Assembly: GCA_020161725.1 (NCBI GenBank)
Contig: JAIUOG010000009.1
Coordinates: 1-43,485, forward strand
Origin: Pseudomonadota bacterium
GTDB taxonomy: Bacteria; Pseudomonadota; Gammaproteobacteria; Legionellales; Legionellaceae
Length of the DNA stretch: 43,485 nucleotides
Reading direction: 5' to 3'
The notes under the pieces were generated by a model. The model did no database searches and was not told where the DNA came from. It worked only from the letters and a program-made list of their open reading frames with translations. How positions within the stretch are numbered: the first letter of the stretch is position 1; each line of letters opens with the position of its first letter. The position numbers and the translations under genes are program-made. Below are positions 9,293-18,428 of this stretch, piece by piece.

Positions 9293-10009
9293 ATGCTCAG
9301 TTTAACCTGTTTTAACCGACGTTTCACGCCGTCATTACAAATGACATTTTTAGCCTTTTTAAGCCTTGCTCTTTTAATTTCTTTAGGCTTTTGGCAATTA
9401 AGACGTGCTGAAGAAAAAAATCTTTTATTAAAAAACTCATCCAAACAAGCATTAGAACCAATTAAACAATGGCAAGAAGGTATGCCTTTGCCAAAGCAAT
9501 TTGAAGCAAAATGGCTAGAAGGTCAGTATTTACCCTATACCTTTTTATTGGACAATCAACATGTTGAACACCAATTTGCTTTTTCAATTTTAAGCCCTTT
9601 GCAACTCGGTGAAAAAGTAGTGCTGATAGATAGAGGTTTTGTAAAGGCCGATATTACAAGACAACATTTACCTAAAATTAATACGCCGAAAGAAAAGCTT
9701 AAATTAAAAGGATCAGTCTATTATCCGAGTAAAAAGGGCTTTGTTTTAGGAGAAAGCTATGAAAGAAAGGGTGATAATCTCTATATTATTGAGAAAATAG
9801 ATACCGAATTAATAGCGCAGTTTTTGCATAAATCAGTCTATCCGTTTATCATTCGCCTCGATAAGAATGAACAAGCAGGTTTTATCCGCGAATGGGCTAT
9901 AGTTTCTATGCCTCCAGAACGCCATTATGCCTATGCATTACAATGGTTTGCTATGGCTTTCGTTGTTGTCATTCTCTATATTGGCTTAAATTTAAAGAAA
10001 AAATCATGA
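9293..10009 (+). CDS. SURF1-like cytochrome oxidase assembly protein
   Basis: SURF1 is an inner-membrane factor that helps insert heme a into subunit I of aa3-type cytochrome c oxidase. The protein has the family layout: an N-terminal membrane helix (LAFLSLALLISLGFWQL) followed by the arginine pair of LRRAEEK, a periplasmic domain with VLIDRGFV, and a C-terminal helix (ALQWFAMAFVVVILYIGL) preceded by RHYAYALQW. The frame is open from TTG 9275, but ATG 9293 is the more natural start: it gives 238 aa, with a short basic stretch before the helix. Neither site has a strong Shine-Dalgarno. It is the first gene of a tight operon; its TGA overlaps the ATG of the next gene. Confidence 0.88.
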   Translation: MLSLTCFNRRFTPSLQMTFLAFLSLALLISLGFWQLRRAEEKNLLLKNSSKQALEPIKQWQEGMPLPKQFEAKWLEGQYLPYTFLLDNQHVEHQFAFSILSPLQLGEKVVLIDRGFVKADITRQHLPKINTPKEKLKLKGSVYYPSKKGFVLGESYERKGDNLYIIEKIDTELIAQFLHKSVYPFIIRLDKNEQAGFIREWAIVSMPPERHYAYALQWFAMAFVVVILYIGLNLKKKS

Positions 10010-10542
10010 AAAAATCAAATCTTAAATATTTAACATTATTACTATTAGCCTTGGTTTTTATTGCTCCAGGACTTTCCGCTTATTTTTATTATAATCATCC
10101 GGAGTGGGTGACTGCAAAAACTACGAATAAGGGCATGCTTCTTTCGCCCCCCATTTTATTATCCAAAGAAATGCAAAAGGGAGATAAATGGCGTCTTATT
10201 TTGGTGGAAAGAAATGATTGTGAAAAAGATTGTTTACAAGAGCTGGATAAATTAGCTCGTATACGTTTAGCCTTAGGGCGTCATTTATATGAAGTAGAGC
10301 AGTGGTTAGTGATAGATAAAGAAAAACCTAATTTAAACGAATTAAGAGTCCAATTAAAAACAACCGATATTCAGCTTAGGCCTTTAGAGAAAGAGTCAAT
10401 TGAGCGAATACCTGCTAACCTTCATCTTTATCCCTTTTTTATCGTTAGCCCTGAGGGTTATCTTATTCTAGCTTATCCCAAAGAGGTTAAATCAGCTGAT
10501 ATTTATCATGATTTAAAACAATTATTAAAAAAAGGTAGTTAA
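10006..10542 (+). CDS. Membrane-anchored Sco-like thioredoxin-fold protein in the oxidase assembly operon
   Basis: The 178-residue product starts at ATG 10006, overlapping the surf1 stop (ATGA). An upstream in-frame start at 9892 would read into surf1 and is unlikely. One N-terminal membrane helix (about residues 6-28) precedes a periplasmic domain. Within it, RNDCEKDCLQEL supplies a CXXXC pair like the copper-binding or redox motif of Sco proteins, and a later segment (FFIVSPEGYLILAYP) resembles the end of a thioredoxin fold. Proteins of this kind are common between surf1 and ctaA in gammaproteobacteria. The likely role is copper or thiol handling during oxidase assembly, by inference from motif and position. 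It is shorter and more divergent than Sco1, encoded at 12424. Confidence 0.75.
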   Translation: MKKSNLKYLTLLLLALVFIAPGLSAYFYYNHPEWVTAKTTNKGMLLSPPILLSKEMQKGDKWRLILVERNDCEKDCLQELDKLARIRLALGRHLYEVEQWLVIDKEKPNLNELRVQLKTTDIQLRPLEKESIERIPANLHLYPFFIVSPEGYLILAYPKEVKSADIYHDLKQLLKKGS

Positions 10543-10545
10543 GCA

Positions 10546-11541
10546 ATGCAATTAAAATCCATAAAAATTGCAGCAGGGGCTGCACTTATTTTAGCTTTTA
10601 TCGTAGTAATTCTAGGCGCTTATACCAGACTTACTGATGCAGGTTTAGGTTGCCCTGATTGGCCAGGTTGTTATGGGCATATGGTTTTACCACAAAGCCA
10701 GCAAGGTTTAAGTCAGGCTCAGACTGAATTCCCAGCGATTCCTATTGAATCAGGCAAGGCATGGACTGAAATGATCCATCGTTATTTGGCTGGTACGCTG
10801 GGTTTATTTATCTTTTTTATTGCCTTAAGCGTCATAGTCAAAAAAATTAAAAAGCAAAATTTACCTTGGAAATTACCTCTGGCTTTAGTGTTTTTAGTTA
10901 TTTTTCAAGCAGCCCTGGGTATGTGGACGGTTACCTTAAAGTTATTACCTGTCGTTGTGATGTCGCATCTTTTAGGCGGTATTCTTATTTTTTCATTATT
11001 AGCAACGTATAATTTACAATTAAGGTCTTTACAAAAGACGAATCGTTTTTTTATTCCCTGCCTTTTAGGTTGCATTATCCTTTTTATTCAAATTGCCTTA
11101 GGTGGTTGGGTTAGTTCCAATTATGCCGGCATTGCCTGTGTTGGTTTTCCTCAATGTAATGGTCAATGGTTGCCAAGTCTTCATTTTTCAGAAGGATTTA
11201 ACTTATTTGCACCCGTCGGTGAAAATTACCAGGGTGGGCTTCTTGAAAATGATATTCGCGTTACCATTCAATTGATGCACCGTTTAGGGGCTATTATTAC
11301 TGCCCTTTATTTATTGATTTTATCAAGCTTTGTTATTTTAAAAGCGCCTAAAACTTTAATGGCGACTTTTGCGAAATTAGCCTTGATATTAGTCCTTGTG
11401 CAATTTGTTTTAGGGATTATGAATGTAGTTTATTTACTGCCCTTATCTATTGCAGTATTACATAATGCAGTTGCTGCTTTATTAATGGCAACCTTAGCTT
11501 CGATGCTGTATCTAAGTCTAAGGAATAACCATGCTAGCTGA
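10546..11541 (+). CDS. ctaA: Heme A synthase (CtaA/COX15)
   Basis: CtaA oxidises the C8 methyl of heme O to a formyl group, giving heme A for cytochrome oxidase. The protein (331 aa) has about eight membrane helices in two homologous halves. The four expected heme-ligand histidines are visible: H78 (EMIHR), H141 (MSHLL), H245 (LMHRL) and H306 (VLHNA). Cysteine pairs C36/C42 (CPDWPGC) and C198/C204 (CVGFPQC) match the periplasmic loops. It begins 3 bp after the previous stop, and its end overlaps ctaB by 11 bp, so translation is probably coupled. All key residues are present and the length is usual for the proteobacterial COX15 type. Confidence 0.95.
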   Translation: MQLKSIKIAAGAALILAFIVVILGAYTRLTDAGLGCPDWPGCYGHMVLPQSQQGLSQAQTEFPAIPIESGKAWTEMIHRYLAGTLGLFIFFIALSVIVKKIKKQNLPWKLPLALVFLVIFQAALGMWTVTLKLLPVVVMSHLLGGILIFSLLATYNLQLRSLQKTNRFFIPCLLGCIILFIQIALGGWVSSNYAGIACVGFPQCNGQWLPSLHFSEGFNLFAPVGENYQGGLLENDIRVTIQLMHRLGAIITALYLLILSSFVILKAPKTLMATFAKLALILVLVQFVLGIMNVVYLLPLSIAVLHNAVAALLMATLASMLYLSLRNNHAS

Positions 11542-12415
11542 ACAAACCATGACGATTAAATCAAGATTAGAAGATTATTTAGAGCTTTGTAAGCCAAGAG
11601 TTGTCGCTTTAATGCTATTGACGGTGATGGTCGGGATGTATTTGGCAACTCCAGGTCTCGTACCCTTATCAATTTTAGTCTCTGCTCTGGTCGGTATTGG
11701 TTTGTGTGCGGGTTCTGCTGCTGCAATTAATCATATGCTGGATAAGCATATCGATTCTATTATGGCAAGAACCCAAAAAAGGCCTGTAGCAAAAGGGCGA
11801 GTGTCGCAAAAAGAAGCCCTTATTTTCGCTTTTACCATCGGTACCTTAGGTATTGTGATACTAGTGCTTTTTGTTAATCAATTAACGGCTCTTTTAACCT
11901 TTTTAACCTTGATTGGTTATGCCGGTGTTTATACCGGTTATTTAAAAAGAGCAACTTCACAAAATATTGTGATTGGCGGGTTAGCAGGGGCTGCTCCTCC
12001 TCTTTTAGGCTGGACTGCAGTGACTAATCATTTAGATCCCGAAGCCTTGTTATTAGTTTTAATTATTTTTACTTGGACGCCCCCTCATTTTTGGGCTTTA
12101 GCCATTTATCGTTTAGAAGATTATAAACAGGCTGAAATTCCTATGTTACCAGTGACGCATGGGGTGCCTTTTACTAAATTGAATATCGTACTTTATACGA
12201 TTTTATTGATGGTTGTTTCTGTTTTACCTTTTGTTGTGGGAATGAGTGGCTGGCTTTATTTGATTGGAGCCTTAATTTTGGGATTTCGCTTTTTACAATG
12301 GACTATTTATTTATACCGCTCTGAAGTACCGGCGATTGCAATGAAAACCTTCCGTTTTTCCATTGTTTATCTTTTGGTGCTTTTTGTCTTTTTGTTAGTT
12401 GATCATTATATATAG
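11531..12415 (+). CDS. ctaB: Heme O synthase (protoheme IX farnesyltransferase)
   Basis: CtaB transfers a farnesyl group to heme B, making heme O, the substrate of the CtaA encoded just upstream. The 294-residue polytopic membrane protein belongs to the UbiA prenyltransferase superfamily. The first Asp-rich motif is N67-x3-D71-x3-D75 followed by RTQKRP, and the second lies around [15 protein letters not shown]. The start ATG 11531 overlaps the end of ctaA and has AAGGA 5-9 nt upstream; a second in-frame ATG (11549) lacks such support. Order ctaA-ctaB-sco1 is a normal oxidase assembly layout. Confidence 0.95.
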   Translation: MLAEQTMTIKSRLEDYLELCKPRVVALMLLTVMVGMYLATPGLVPLSILVSALVGIGLCAGSAAAINHMLDKHIDSIMARTQKRPVAKGRVSQKEALIFAFTIGTLGIVILVLFVNQLTALLTFLTLIGYAGVYTGYLKRATSQNIVIGGLAGAAPPLLGWTAVTNHLDPEALLLVLIIFTWTPPHFWALAIYRLEDYKQAEIPMLPVTHGVPFTKLNIVLYTILLMVVSVLPFVVGMSGWLYLIGALILGFRFLQWTIYLYRSEVPAIAMKTFRFSIVYLLVLFVFLLVDHYI

Positions 12416-12423
12416 GGGAATCT

Positions 12424-13062
12424 ATGCCTATCCAAAAAAAAACACTTGTGACCACAATTGGTCTAATTGCTGTTATTGCATTATTAGCAGGCTTTTTACT
12501 TTCATCGAAATTAACGTCTTCTCAAAAAAATATAGCAGAGCAAATGTCAGGGACCTTATTAGAAAAACCGAGAATGGTAGAGGAATTTCAATTAACGGGT
12601 ATTGATAGCAAACCCTTTAACAATGAAAGTTTAAAAGGGCAATGGACGCTTGTATTTTTTGGTTTTACTCATTGTGCGACAGTTTGCCCTATGACCATGT
12701 CAAAATTAAATGACATGTATTTAGAGCTTGAAAAAGCAAAGATTAATCCTCTACCGCAGGTTGTGATGATTTCTATCGACCCTAAAAGAGATTCCCTTTC
12801 TCGCTTAAATAGTTTTGTACAAGGTTTTAACCCGCATTTTTATGGTGCAAGAGGTGACAATGACGCTATTGTTAAGATGACTAAAGAAATGGGCATTGCT
12901 TTTGAAGTTAGCCTATCTAAAGATAAAGACCCACAAAACTATGATATTCAACATTCAGGTGCTTTAATTTTATTTAATCCTGAAGGACAGCTAGCTGCCT
13001 TTTTTACCTCACCATTTGAACCTAAAGACTTGGCAAAAGATTATCAGTTAGTTGTTTCATAA
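12424..13062 (+). CDS. SCO1/SenC copper-chaperone protein
   Basis: Sco proteins deliver copper to the CuA site of cytochrome oxidase subunit II or reduce its cysteines. The protein (212 aa) has an N-terminal membrane anchor (about residues 8-28) and a periplasmic thioredoxin-like domain. Copper ligands are C84 and C88 in HCATVCP and H177 in IQHSG; FFGFTHC and MISIDPKRD are family landmarks. The start ATG 12424 has AGGGGA just upstream. It is the last gene of the surf1-ctaA-ctaB operon, followed by an A+T-rich hairpin at 13100-13133. Confidence 0.93.
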   Translation: MPIQKKTLVTTIGLIAVIALLAGFLLSSKLTSSQKNIAEQMSGTLLEKPRMVEEFQLTGIDSKPFNNESLKGQWTLVFFGFTHCATVCPMTMSKLNDMYLELEKAKINPLPQVVMISIDPKRDSLSRLNSFVQGFNPHFYGARGDNDAIVKMTKEMGIAFEVSLSKDKDPQNYDIQHSGALILFNPEGQLAAFFTSPFEPKDLAKDYQLVVS

Positions 13063-13099
13063 AATGTTTTTATAATTTTACATATATACTTTAATACAC

Positions 13100-13133
13100 T
13101 TAGAAAAAATAAATATAAGTTTATTTTTTCTAA
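13100..13133. terminator. Perfect A+T-rich inverted repeat after sco1
   Basis: TTAGAAAAAATAAA (13100-13113) and TTTATTTTTTCTAA (13120-13133) are perfect 14-bp arms with a TATAAG loop. It probably ends the oxidase-assembly operon. The low GC makes it a weak intrinsic terminator, and it could instead be an operator upstream of rimK. Confidence 0.5.
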
Positions 13134-13180
13134 ACTGTTTCTTTTTTAGTTAAAAATAATAATTAAGGATACATAGCTCC

Positions 13181-14089
13181 ATGAAAATAGCGATATTGGC
13201 CACCAATTCTCAACTTTATTCTCATCAGCGCTTAGTCGCTGCAGGAGAGGCTGCTGGTCATGAGGTACACATCATTAACCCACTTTATTGTTATATGAAT
13301 GTGGCCGCTTCAAATCCCAAAGTACATTACCGTGGAGGCGAAGTTTTGCCTCATTATGATGCCGTGATTCCAAGGATTGGAGCTTCGATGACTTTTTATG
13401 GGACTGCCTTATTAAGGCATATGGAAACGATGGGTATCTACACTTTGAATGAGTCGATTGCCATTTCTCGTTCACGCGACAAATTCCGTTCCTTGCAATT
13501 ATTGGCACGTAAGGGTATCCCTATGCCTTTAACTTCGTTTGCTCAATCACCTGACGATACAGAAGATTTGATTCGTATGGTTGGTGGTGCTCCTTTGGTG
13601 ATTAAATTATTAGAAGGAACACAAGGTAAGGGCGTGATTTTAGCTGATAGCCATCAATCGGCTGTGAGTATTATTAATGCTTTTAAAGAGATGTCTGCCA
13701 ATATCTTAGTACAAGAGTTTATTGAGGAATCAAGAGGTACTGATATTCGTTGTTTTGTGATTGGCGATAAGGTGGTTGCTGCGATTAAAAGGCAGGCAAA
13801 GGGCGATGATTTTAGAGCTAATGTTCATCAAGGGGGTAAAGCGTCTAAGGTTAAATTATCTCCTCAAGAGCGTTCGATAGCGATTAGTGCTGCGAAAACC
13901 ATGGGCTTAAAAGTAGCTGGGGTCGATATTATCCGCTCAAATCATGGTCCTTTAATTTTAGAAATTAATTCTTCGCCAGGTCTTGAAGGAATTGAAAAAG
14001 CCACAAATGTGAATATTGCTGCTAAAATTATTCAATATATTGAAAAAAATGCTAAACCTAAATCTGTGAATCAACGTTTCCATGGATGA
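13181..14089 (+). CDS. rimK: RimK-type ATP-grasp glutamate ligase
   Basis: This 302-residue cytosolic enzyme has the length and layout of E. coli RimK, which adds glutamates to the C-terminus of ribosomal protein S6 and makes poly-alpha-glutamate. The N-terminal pre-ATP-grasp domain is residues ~1-100. The ATP-grasp part shows [23 protein letters not shown] (nucleotide-binding lysines), VQEFIE (adenine hinge), [10 protein letters not shown], and the metal-binding end [13 protein letters not shown]. The start ATG 13181 follows TTAAGGATAC. The next gene begins 3 bp after the stop, so the two are almost certainly co-transcribed. In L. pneumophila and other bacteria rimK-like genes sit beside peptidase or deacylase genes; the true substrate here (S6 or another acceptor) is unproven. 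Confidence 0.92.
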   Translation: MKIAILATNSQLYSHQRLVAAGEAAGHEVHIINPLYCYMNVAASNPKVHYRGGEVLPHYDAVIPRIGASMTFYGTALLRHMETMGIYTLNESIAISRSRDKFRSLQLLARKGIPMPLTSFAQSPDDTEDLIRMVGGAPLVIKLLEGTQGKGVILADSHQSAVSIINAFKEMSANILVQEFIEESRGTDIRCFVIGDKVVAAIKRQAKGDDFRANVHQGGKASKVKLSPQERSIAISAAKTMGLKVAGVDIIRSNHGPLILEINSSPGLEGIEKATNVNIAAKIIQYIEKNAKPKSVNQRFHG

Positions 14090-14092
14090 TGG

Positions 14093-15109
14093 ATGAGTAC
14101 ACGAAAACCGATTGTTATTGCCGAAAATTTAATAGCAGCGGGTCAATTTAAATGTGTTAAGTTATCGCTGGCTATGTTTTACACCTCTGCTCCTTTGGAG
14201 GTGCCTGTTTACGTGTTTCATGGAAAGAAAGACGGACCTACCTTATTTGTGACAGCAGCTATTCATGGTGATGAAATCAATGGAGTTGAAATCATAAGAC
14301 GCCTTCATCATTCTCCTTTGCTCAAAAATTTACGCGGTACTTTAATTACAGTGCCTGTAGTCAATGTTTATGGTTTTATGCTGCATTCACGTTATCTACC
14401 TGATAGGCGTGATTTAAATAGGCAGTTTCCTGGGCTTGAAAAGGGATCTTTAGCTTCGAAATTAGCTAATTTATTAATGAATGAAATTGTTGGACACTCA
14501 ACCCATGGTATTGATTTACATACAGGTGCTATTCATCGCTCTAATTATCCCCAGATTCGCGTAAGCCAACTATGTGAGGAATCTGAATCGATGGCCAAGG
14601 CCTTTGCTGCTCCTGTCATTATTCCATCTAATCTACGTGATGGCTCTTTACGAAGTGCTACAGATAATTTAAACATTCCGATGATTGTGTATGAAGCTGG
14701 GGAGGCTCTACGTTTTGATGAATTGGGCATTAAATTGGGAGTAAGAGGTATTTTAAAGGTTATGAATTACCTGAAAATGTTACCACCATCCAAGAGTATA
14801 GCTATTTCGAGATCTAAATTTAAACCATCCATGGCAAAATCAAGTTCTTGGATAAGAGCTACAAGCTCTGGCATGATGATTCATAGTAAAACTTTAGGAA
14901 GCAAGGTGCATCTGGGGGAATTATTATGTTCTATTGTAGACCCCCTGGGAGATAAAGAAATCAAAGTTATCTCTCCTTTTGAAGGGCTAATCATTGGACG
15001 CATAAATATCCCCTTAGTCAACGAGGGAGATGCACTTTTTCATATCGCTCTTTTTGAAGATTGGCAGGGCTTACAATTTGCTTTAGATAATCCTGATGAT
15101 TGGGATTAA
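14093..15109 (+). CDS. M14-family succinylglutamate desuccinylase/aspartoacylase-like zinc hydrolase
   Basis: The 338-residue protein has the zinc site of the AstE/AspA branch of M14: H58-G-D-E61 and H143 (DLHTG), with DLNRQFPG (107-114) as the substrate-binding Asn-Arg segment and a catalytic Glu in VYEAGE (201-204). Members remove N-acyl groups from amino acids or trim C-terminal residues. Residues ~250-335 form the beta-rich C-terminal domain usual for this branch. It lies 3 bp behind rimK, so it may act on the RimK product (removing glutamates) or on a related small molecule; that is an inference from the pairing. No signal peptide, hence cytosolic. It converges on the HTH gene with an 8-bp gap. 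Confidence 0.85.
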   Translation: MSTRKPIVIAENLIAAGQFKCVKLSLAMFYTSAPLEVPVYVFHGKKDGPTLFVTAAIHGDEINGVEIIRRLHHSPLLKNLRGTLITVPVVNVYGFMLHSRYLPDRRDLNRQFPGLEKGSLASKLANLLMNEIVGHSTHGIDLHTGAIHRSNYPQIRVSQLCEESESMAKAFAAPVIIPSNLRDGSLRSATDNLNIPMIVYEAGEALRFDELGIKLGVRGILKVMNYLKMLPPSKSIAISRSKFKPSMAKSSSWIRATSSGMMIHSKTLGSKVHLGELLCSIVDPLGDKEIKVISPFEGLIIGRINIPLVNEGDALFHIALFEDWQGLQFALDNPDDWD

Positions 15110-15117
15110 TAAGCAAT

Positions 15118-15354
15118 TTAATGTTTAGCCTTATCTTTACCTATGAGCCAATCCGCACTTACTTCAAGCTCTTCCGCAAGCATTTGTAAAGTGGGTGCAT
15201 CGGGCACGTATGAACCATTTAAAAAAGCCTCTGCCTTAAACTTAGGAATTTTAATAAGCCTTGCCAAAGCATTTATTCTTTCCTGACTATTAGTAGGCAA
15301 ACCAATACTATCTAATTCTTTATTAAGGCGTTCGGCAAATTGTTTATTAGGCAT
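15118..15354 (-). CDS. Small lambda-repressor-like HTH protein
   Basis: The 78-residue protein consists of little more than one helix-turn-helix domain of the XRE/CI type. N-terminal helix KQFAERLNKELDSIG is followed by ERINALARLIKI, a helix pair AEAFLNGSYVPDAPTLQMLAEEL, and the typical closing VSADWLIGKD. It is probably a DNA-binding regulator resembling the N-terminal half of phage C2/CI repressors, without the peptidase or dimerisation domain. GGGG five nt before ATG 15354 acts as the ribosome-binding site. Its targets are unknown; the divergent 242-bp intergenic region is the obvious first candidate for autoregulation. No phage genes are nearby. Confidence 0.75.
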   Translation of the reverse strand: MPNKQFAERLNKELDSIGLPTNSQERINALARLIKIPKFKAEAFLNGSYVPDAPTLQMLAEELEVSADWLIGKDKAKH

Positions 15355-15377
15355 ACTAACCCCTTTTTTTATTTATC

Positions 15378-15407
15378 ATTTTATTTCTATAGCATAATTA
15401 TTGCCAA
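15378..15407 (-). promoter_or_regulatory. Putative sigma-70 promoter of the HTH gene
   Basis: On the minus strand TTGGCA (15407-15402) and TAAAAT (15383-15378) are separated by 18 bp, some 25 bp before the start codon. The adjacent TCCATTTTTTGGGAAA has an imperfect inverted-repeat look that could be an operator. This is recognition by eye only. The remainder of 15355-15596 shows only a TATAAT (15564-15569) ahead of the EAL-HDOD gene. Confidence 0.4.
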
Positions 15408-15596
15408 TTTCCATTTTTTGGGAAATTTTTTTTCTGCGGAGATATTGCTATTATAGAGAAACTTCAAAGATGGGAGTGAAGATGGTCTTTGTCGTTGTCC
15501 ATGTACAAACATTTATAAAAAGCTATTTAATTAACATTTTCCCGCTTGCTTAGGTTATCAGTCTATAATCTAAAAGAGGTGAGGACGAGGCACTAA

Positions 15597-16805
15597 ATGG
15601 AACAAAATCGAATAGTTACCTTATTCGCAAGACAAGGAATTTATGATAGGGCTGGGGCAATTTATGCTTACGAGCTTTTATATCGTAACTCGGATGAAAA
15701 TAATCGTTCTTTTGGTGATGAGGCAACATCATCCATATTGACTCAGTTATTCTCAAACTTGGATATAGAGACGATTACGGATAATAAACGTATTTATATT
15801 AATTTTACCCATAATCATTTAGTAAAAAAAATTCCAAGCTTATTGCCTAAAGAAAAAATCGGTATTGAAGTGCTAGAGTCTGTTATCGTTGATAAGGATT
15901 TACTTGATAGTTTGCACTTCTTAAAGGAGCAAGGTTATAAGATTTCGCTGGATGATTTTATTTTTGATGAAAATACAGCTCCCTTAGTTGAATTTGCAGA
16001 CATTATTAAAATTGATGTTCTAGAAAAAACCGAAGAGAAAATTGTTGAGCAGCTTAATTGCTTAAAACAATATAAGGGTAAATTGCTTGCCGAAAAAATT
16101 GAAGATAAGGCTAAATTTAAGCTTTGTCTTGCACTTGGATTTGATTATTTTCAAGGTTTTTTTTTCCAGAAACCGGATATCCTAAAAGGACAGCTCATTA
16201 CTGAAAATAAAGCCAATCTTCTAAGATTATTTTCAGAGCTTTCGGATGAAAATATCTCTATCGCAGAGATAGAGGAATTTATACTCACCATCCCCAAATT
16301 AAGCTATCGTATATTACGCTTAGCCAACTCAGCAGCAGCTTATCGTGGTAAAAAAATTGATAGTTTAATTGATGCAATTCAAAAAATGGGTATACAGCAA
16401 ATTCGTGATTGGCTAAGTATGTTCTTGCTCTCAAGCCAAAATGATGTAGCGCCTGATCTTTTAGAGCGCACACTAATTCGGGCTAAAATGTGTGAATATC
16501 TTGCAAAACATGTTGAATATCCAGACTCACATGAAGTTTTAACTGTAGGCATATTATCTACCCTAGATATGTTTTTAAATGAATCAATGGAATCACTATT
16601 AGCTAAGATTCAAATAAAGGATTCGATTAAAAAGGCTATTCTTTATCATGACGGTATCTCAGGCTCGATACTCTTAGACACAATTAATTATGAAAAGGCT
16701 AATTTTGCCAAATTAGAACATCTTCGTTACGCAAAGCAAGATTTAATACAAGCTTATCTTGAAGGCCTTGAATACGCACATTCTATTATGCCATTTATGA
16801 AATGA
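15597..16805 (+). CDS. EAL-HDOD signalling protein (YuxH-like)
   Basis: The 402-residue protein joins an N-terminal EAL-type domain (residues ~5-200) to a C-terminal HDOD domain (~205-390), the YuxH architecture. In the EAL part the signature reads E26-L-L; N69, E91, D119-D120 (LDDF), K138, E166 and Q186 (QGFFF) sit at positions that bind metal or substrate in active c-di-GMP phosphodiesterases. Activity is therefore possible, although many YuxH-type proteins are thought to act as non-catalytic sensors. The HDOD part (IPKLSYRILRLANSA, IDAIQKMGIQQIRDWL) is an inactive HD-like regulatory domain. No membrane segments. Start ATG 15597 has GAGG 6 nt upstream. It stands alone, with no partner gene. 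Confidence 0.88.
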   Translation: MEQNRIVTLFARQGIYDRAGAIYAYELLYRNSDENNRSFGDEATSSILTQLFSNLDIETITDNKRIYINFTHNHLVKKIPSLLPKEKIGIEVLESVIVDKDLLDSLHFLKEQGYKISLDDFIFDENTAPLVEFADIIKIDVLEKTEEKIVEQLNCLKQYKGKLLAEKIEDKAKFKLCLALGFDYFQGFFFQKPDILKGQLITENKANLLRLFSELSDENISIAEIEEFILTIPKLSYRILRLANSAAAYRGKKIDSLIDAIQKMGIQQIRDWLSMFLLSSQNDVAPDLLERTLIRAKMCEYLAKHVEYPDSHEVLTVGILSTLDMFLNESMESLLAKIQIKDSIKKAILYHDGISGSILLDTINYEKANFAKLEHLRYAKQDLIQAYLEGLEYAHSIMPFMK

Positions 16806-16948
16806 AAGGTTATCATCTTAAACGAGAGTAGATCCTACACCTTTATTTTTCGTGAACGTTCCCGTTTGCATTACCGTAATAACTTTGAATTATAAGACAT
16901 TTTCTCTATTAAGATCCGTCTTTCCTTGTGGGAGAGGGGAGTTAAAAT

Positions 16949-16975
16949 AAAAAAAACCTCTCATAAAGAGAGGTT
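16949..16975 (-). terminator. Rho-independent terminator of the gpmI-envC-ctpA operon
   Basis: On the minus strand AACCTCTC, a TTTAT loop and GAGAGGTT form an 8-bp stem followed by a run of eight T. It lies 16 bp past the ctpA stop codon. The remaining gap 16806-16948 has no recognisable gene. Confidence 0.9.
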
Positions 16976-16990
16976 TCAAGAGAAAGAATA

Positions 16991-18331
16991 TTAACGTTTA
17001 GCAACTGATAAACCTTTTAAGATAGTAAGGGCTGTATAAAGTTGATAGTCTTCATGTAAAAGAGTATCGTCATCTTTATTGACTGATTTTGCCTTCACTT
17101 CTTCATTTTTATTAATAAGATGCCCACTTAAATCCGCCTCACTAAAACCAGCTAGGTCTTCAGCTTTAGCTGTAGCTTTAGGCACATCAATTTCTTCTAC
17201 CACGATATCGGGTGTAATCCCTCTGGCCTGAATTGATGTTCCAGAAGGAGTATAATAAAGAGCTGTTGTTAATTTAATACCTCGTTTTTCATCTAAGGGT
17301 AAAACCGTTTGTACTGAACCCTTACCGAAACTTTGGGTACCTAAGATAACCGCTCTTTTATTATCCTTTAACGCACCGGCTACAATTTCTGAAGCAGAAG
17401 CTGAGCCATTATTAATTAATACAATCATCGGTGCTTTATCTAAAATATCATGATTATTAGTTGATAATGCTGTGAATTTAGAACCAGGTAAGCGACCTTG
17501 AGTATATACAATCGTTTCTGGTTTGCCATTGGCATCTGCTGCTAAGAAAGCATCAGATACTTGAATCGCAGAATCTAATAAACCACCAGGATTATTACGC
17601 AAATCAAGGATAAGACCTTTTAATTTGCCACCAGCCTCTTGTTTCAATTGAGCAATGGCCTTTTCCATATCTTGTCCTGTCATTGCCTGGAACTGAGTTA
17701 AGCGGATATAACCATAACCATCATCTAATAATTTAGATTTAACGCTTTTAATTAGAATTTTTTCACGGACTAAAGAAAAGGTTAAGGGTTTTGATTCGCC
17801 CTTACGTAAAACAGTAAGGGTAAGTGTTGTGCCTGCTTTACCTCTCATAAGCTCTACCGCGTCTTTTAAAGAAATTCCCTGAACTGATTTAGAGCCTAAT
17901 TTAATAATATAGTCACCCGCTTTAATACCTGCTTTAAAGGCGGGGGTATCGACAAGAGGAGTAACCACTTTAACAACACCATCTTCCATCGTTACCTCAA
18001 TACCCAAGCCACCAAATTCACCGCTGGTTGATGTTTGTAGTTCTTTGAAAGAGTCCTCGTCTAAATAAGTTGAGTGAGGATCGAGGCCACTTAGCATGCC
18101 TTTTATTGCGTTATCAAAAAGTTCTTTATCATCAACAGGCTTAACATAATATTTTTTAATTTCACCAATGGCATTTGAAAATCGTTGTACATCTTCCATT
18201 GGGATTTGTTTCGTACCACTTTCTGAGTCTGCATTAGCAGTTGCGGCAGATGCAAAAATAGGTGCAGGAAAAACAAGGGCTGTTGATAGGATAGCCGCCG
18301 CTGTACTTACATAAAGGCGTTTTTTAAGCAT
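16991..18331 (-). CDS. ctpA: Periplasmic C-terminal processing protease (S41, CtpA/Prc)
   Basis: This 446-residue S41 peptidase has a signal peptide (first ~28 residues, cleavage near FASA), a PDZ domain (~105-190, GGLGIEV and AGIKAGDYI) and the tail-specific protease core. The expected Ser-Lys dyad is S312 (GSASASEI) and K337 (SFGKGSV), 25 residues apart as in E. coli Prc; LDLRNNPGG is another hallmark. Such proteases cleave periplasmic substrates from the C-terminus, among them murein hydrolases and their regulators, which suits the envC-like gene directly upstream. AAGGAG precedes ATG 18331. It is the last gene of a minus-strand gpmI-envC-ctpA unit and has its own 97-bp leader. Confidence 0.93.
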   Translation of the reverse strand: MLKKRLYVSTAAAILSTALVFPAPIFASAATANADSESGTKQIPMEDVQRFSNAIGEIKKYYVKPVDDKELFDNAIKGMLSGLDPHSTYLDEDSFKELQTSTSGEFGGLGIEVTMEDGVVKVVTPLVDTPAFKAGIKAGDYIIKLGSKSVQGISLKDAVELMRGKAGTTLTLTVLRKGESKPLTFSLVREKILIKSVKSKLLDDGYGYIRLTQFQAMTGQDMEKAIAQLKQEAGGKLKGLILDLRNNPGGLLDSAIQVSDAFLAADANGKPETIVYTQGRLPGSKFTALSTNNHDILDKAPMIVLINNGSASASEIVAGALKDNKRAVILGTQSFGKGSVQTVLPLDEKRGIKLTTALYYTPSGTSIQARGITPDIVVEEIDVPKATAKAEDLAGFSEADLSGHLINKNEEVKAKSVNKDDDTLLHEDYQLYTALTILKGLSVAKR

Positions 18332-18428
18332 TCTAATCTCCTTGGCTCAAGCACGCGAAAAGCGGCTTTCTCAGATAAGTTTTATATAGCAATATAAGTG
18401 CCAGCCATGTGAAAGAGATTTTCACTTG

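Noticed and set aside
9892..10005. N-terminal extension of the Sco-like protein
   Set aside because: It reads within surf1 in another frame; the coupled ATG at 10006, followed by a membrane helix, is the natural start.
15118..15354. Prophage remnant around the CI-like HTH gene
   Set aside because: No integrase, structural phage gene or attachment repeat lies nearby; a lone HTH gene is not enough.
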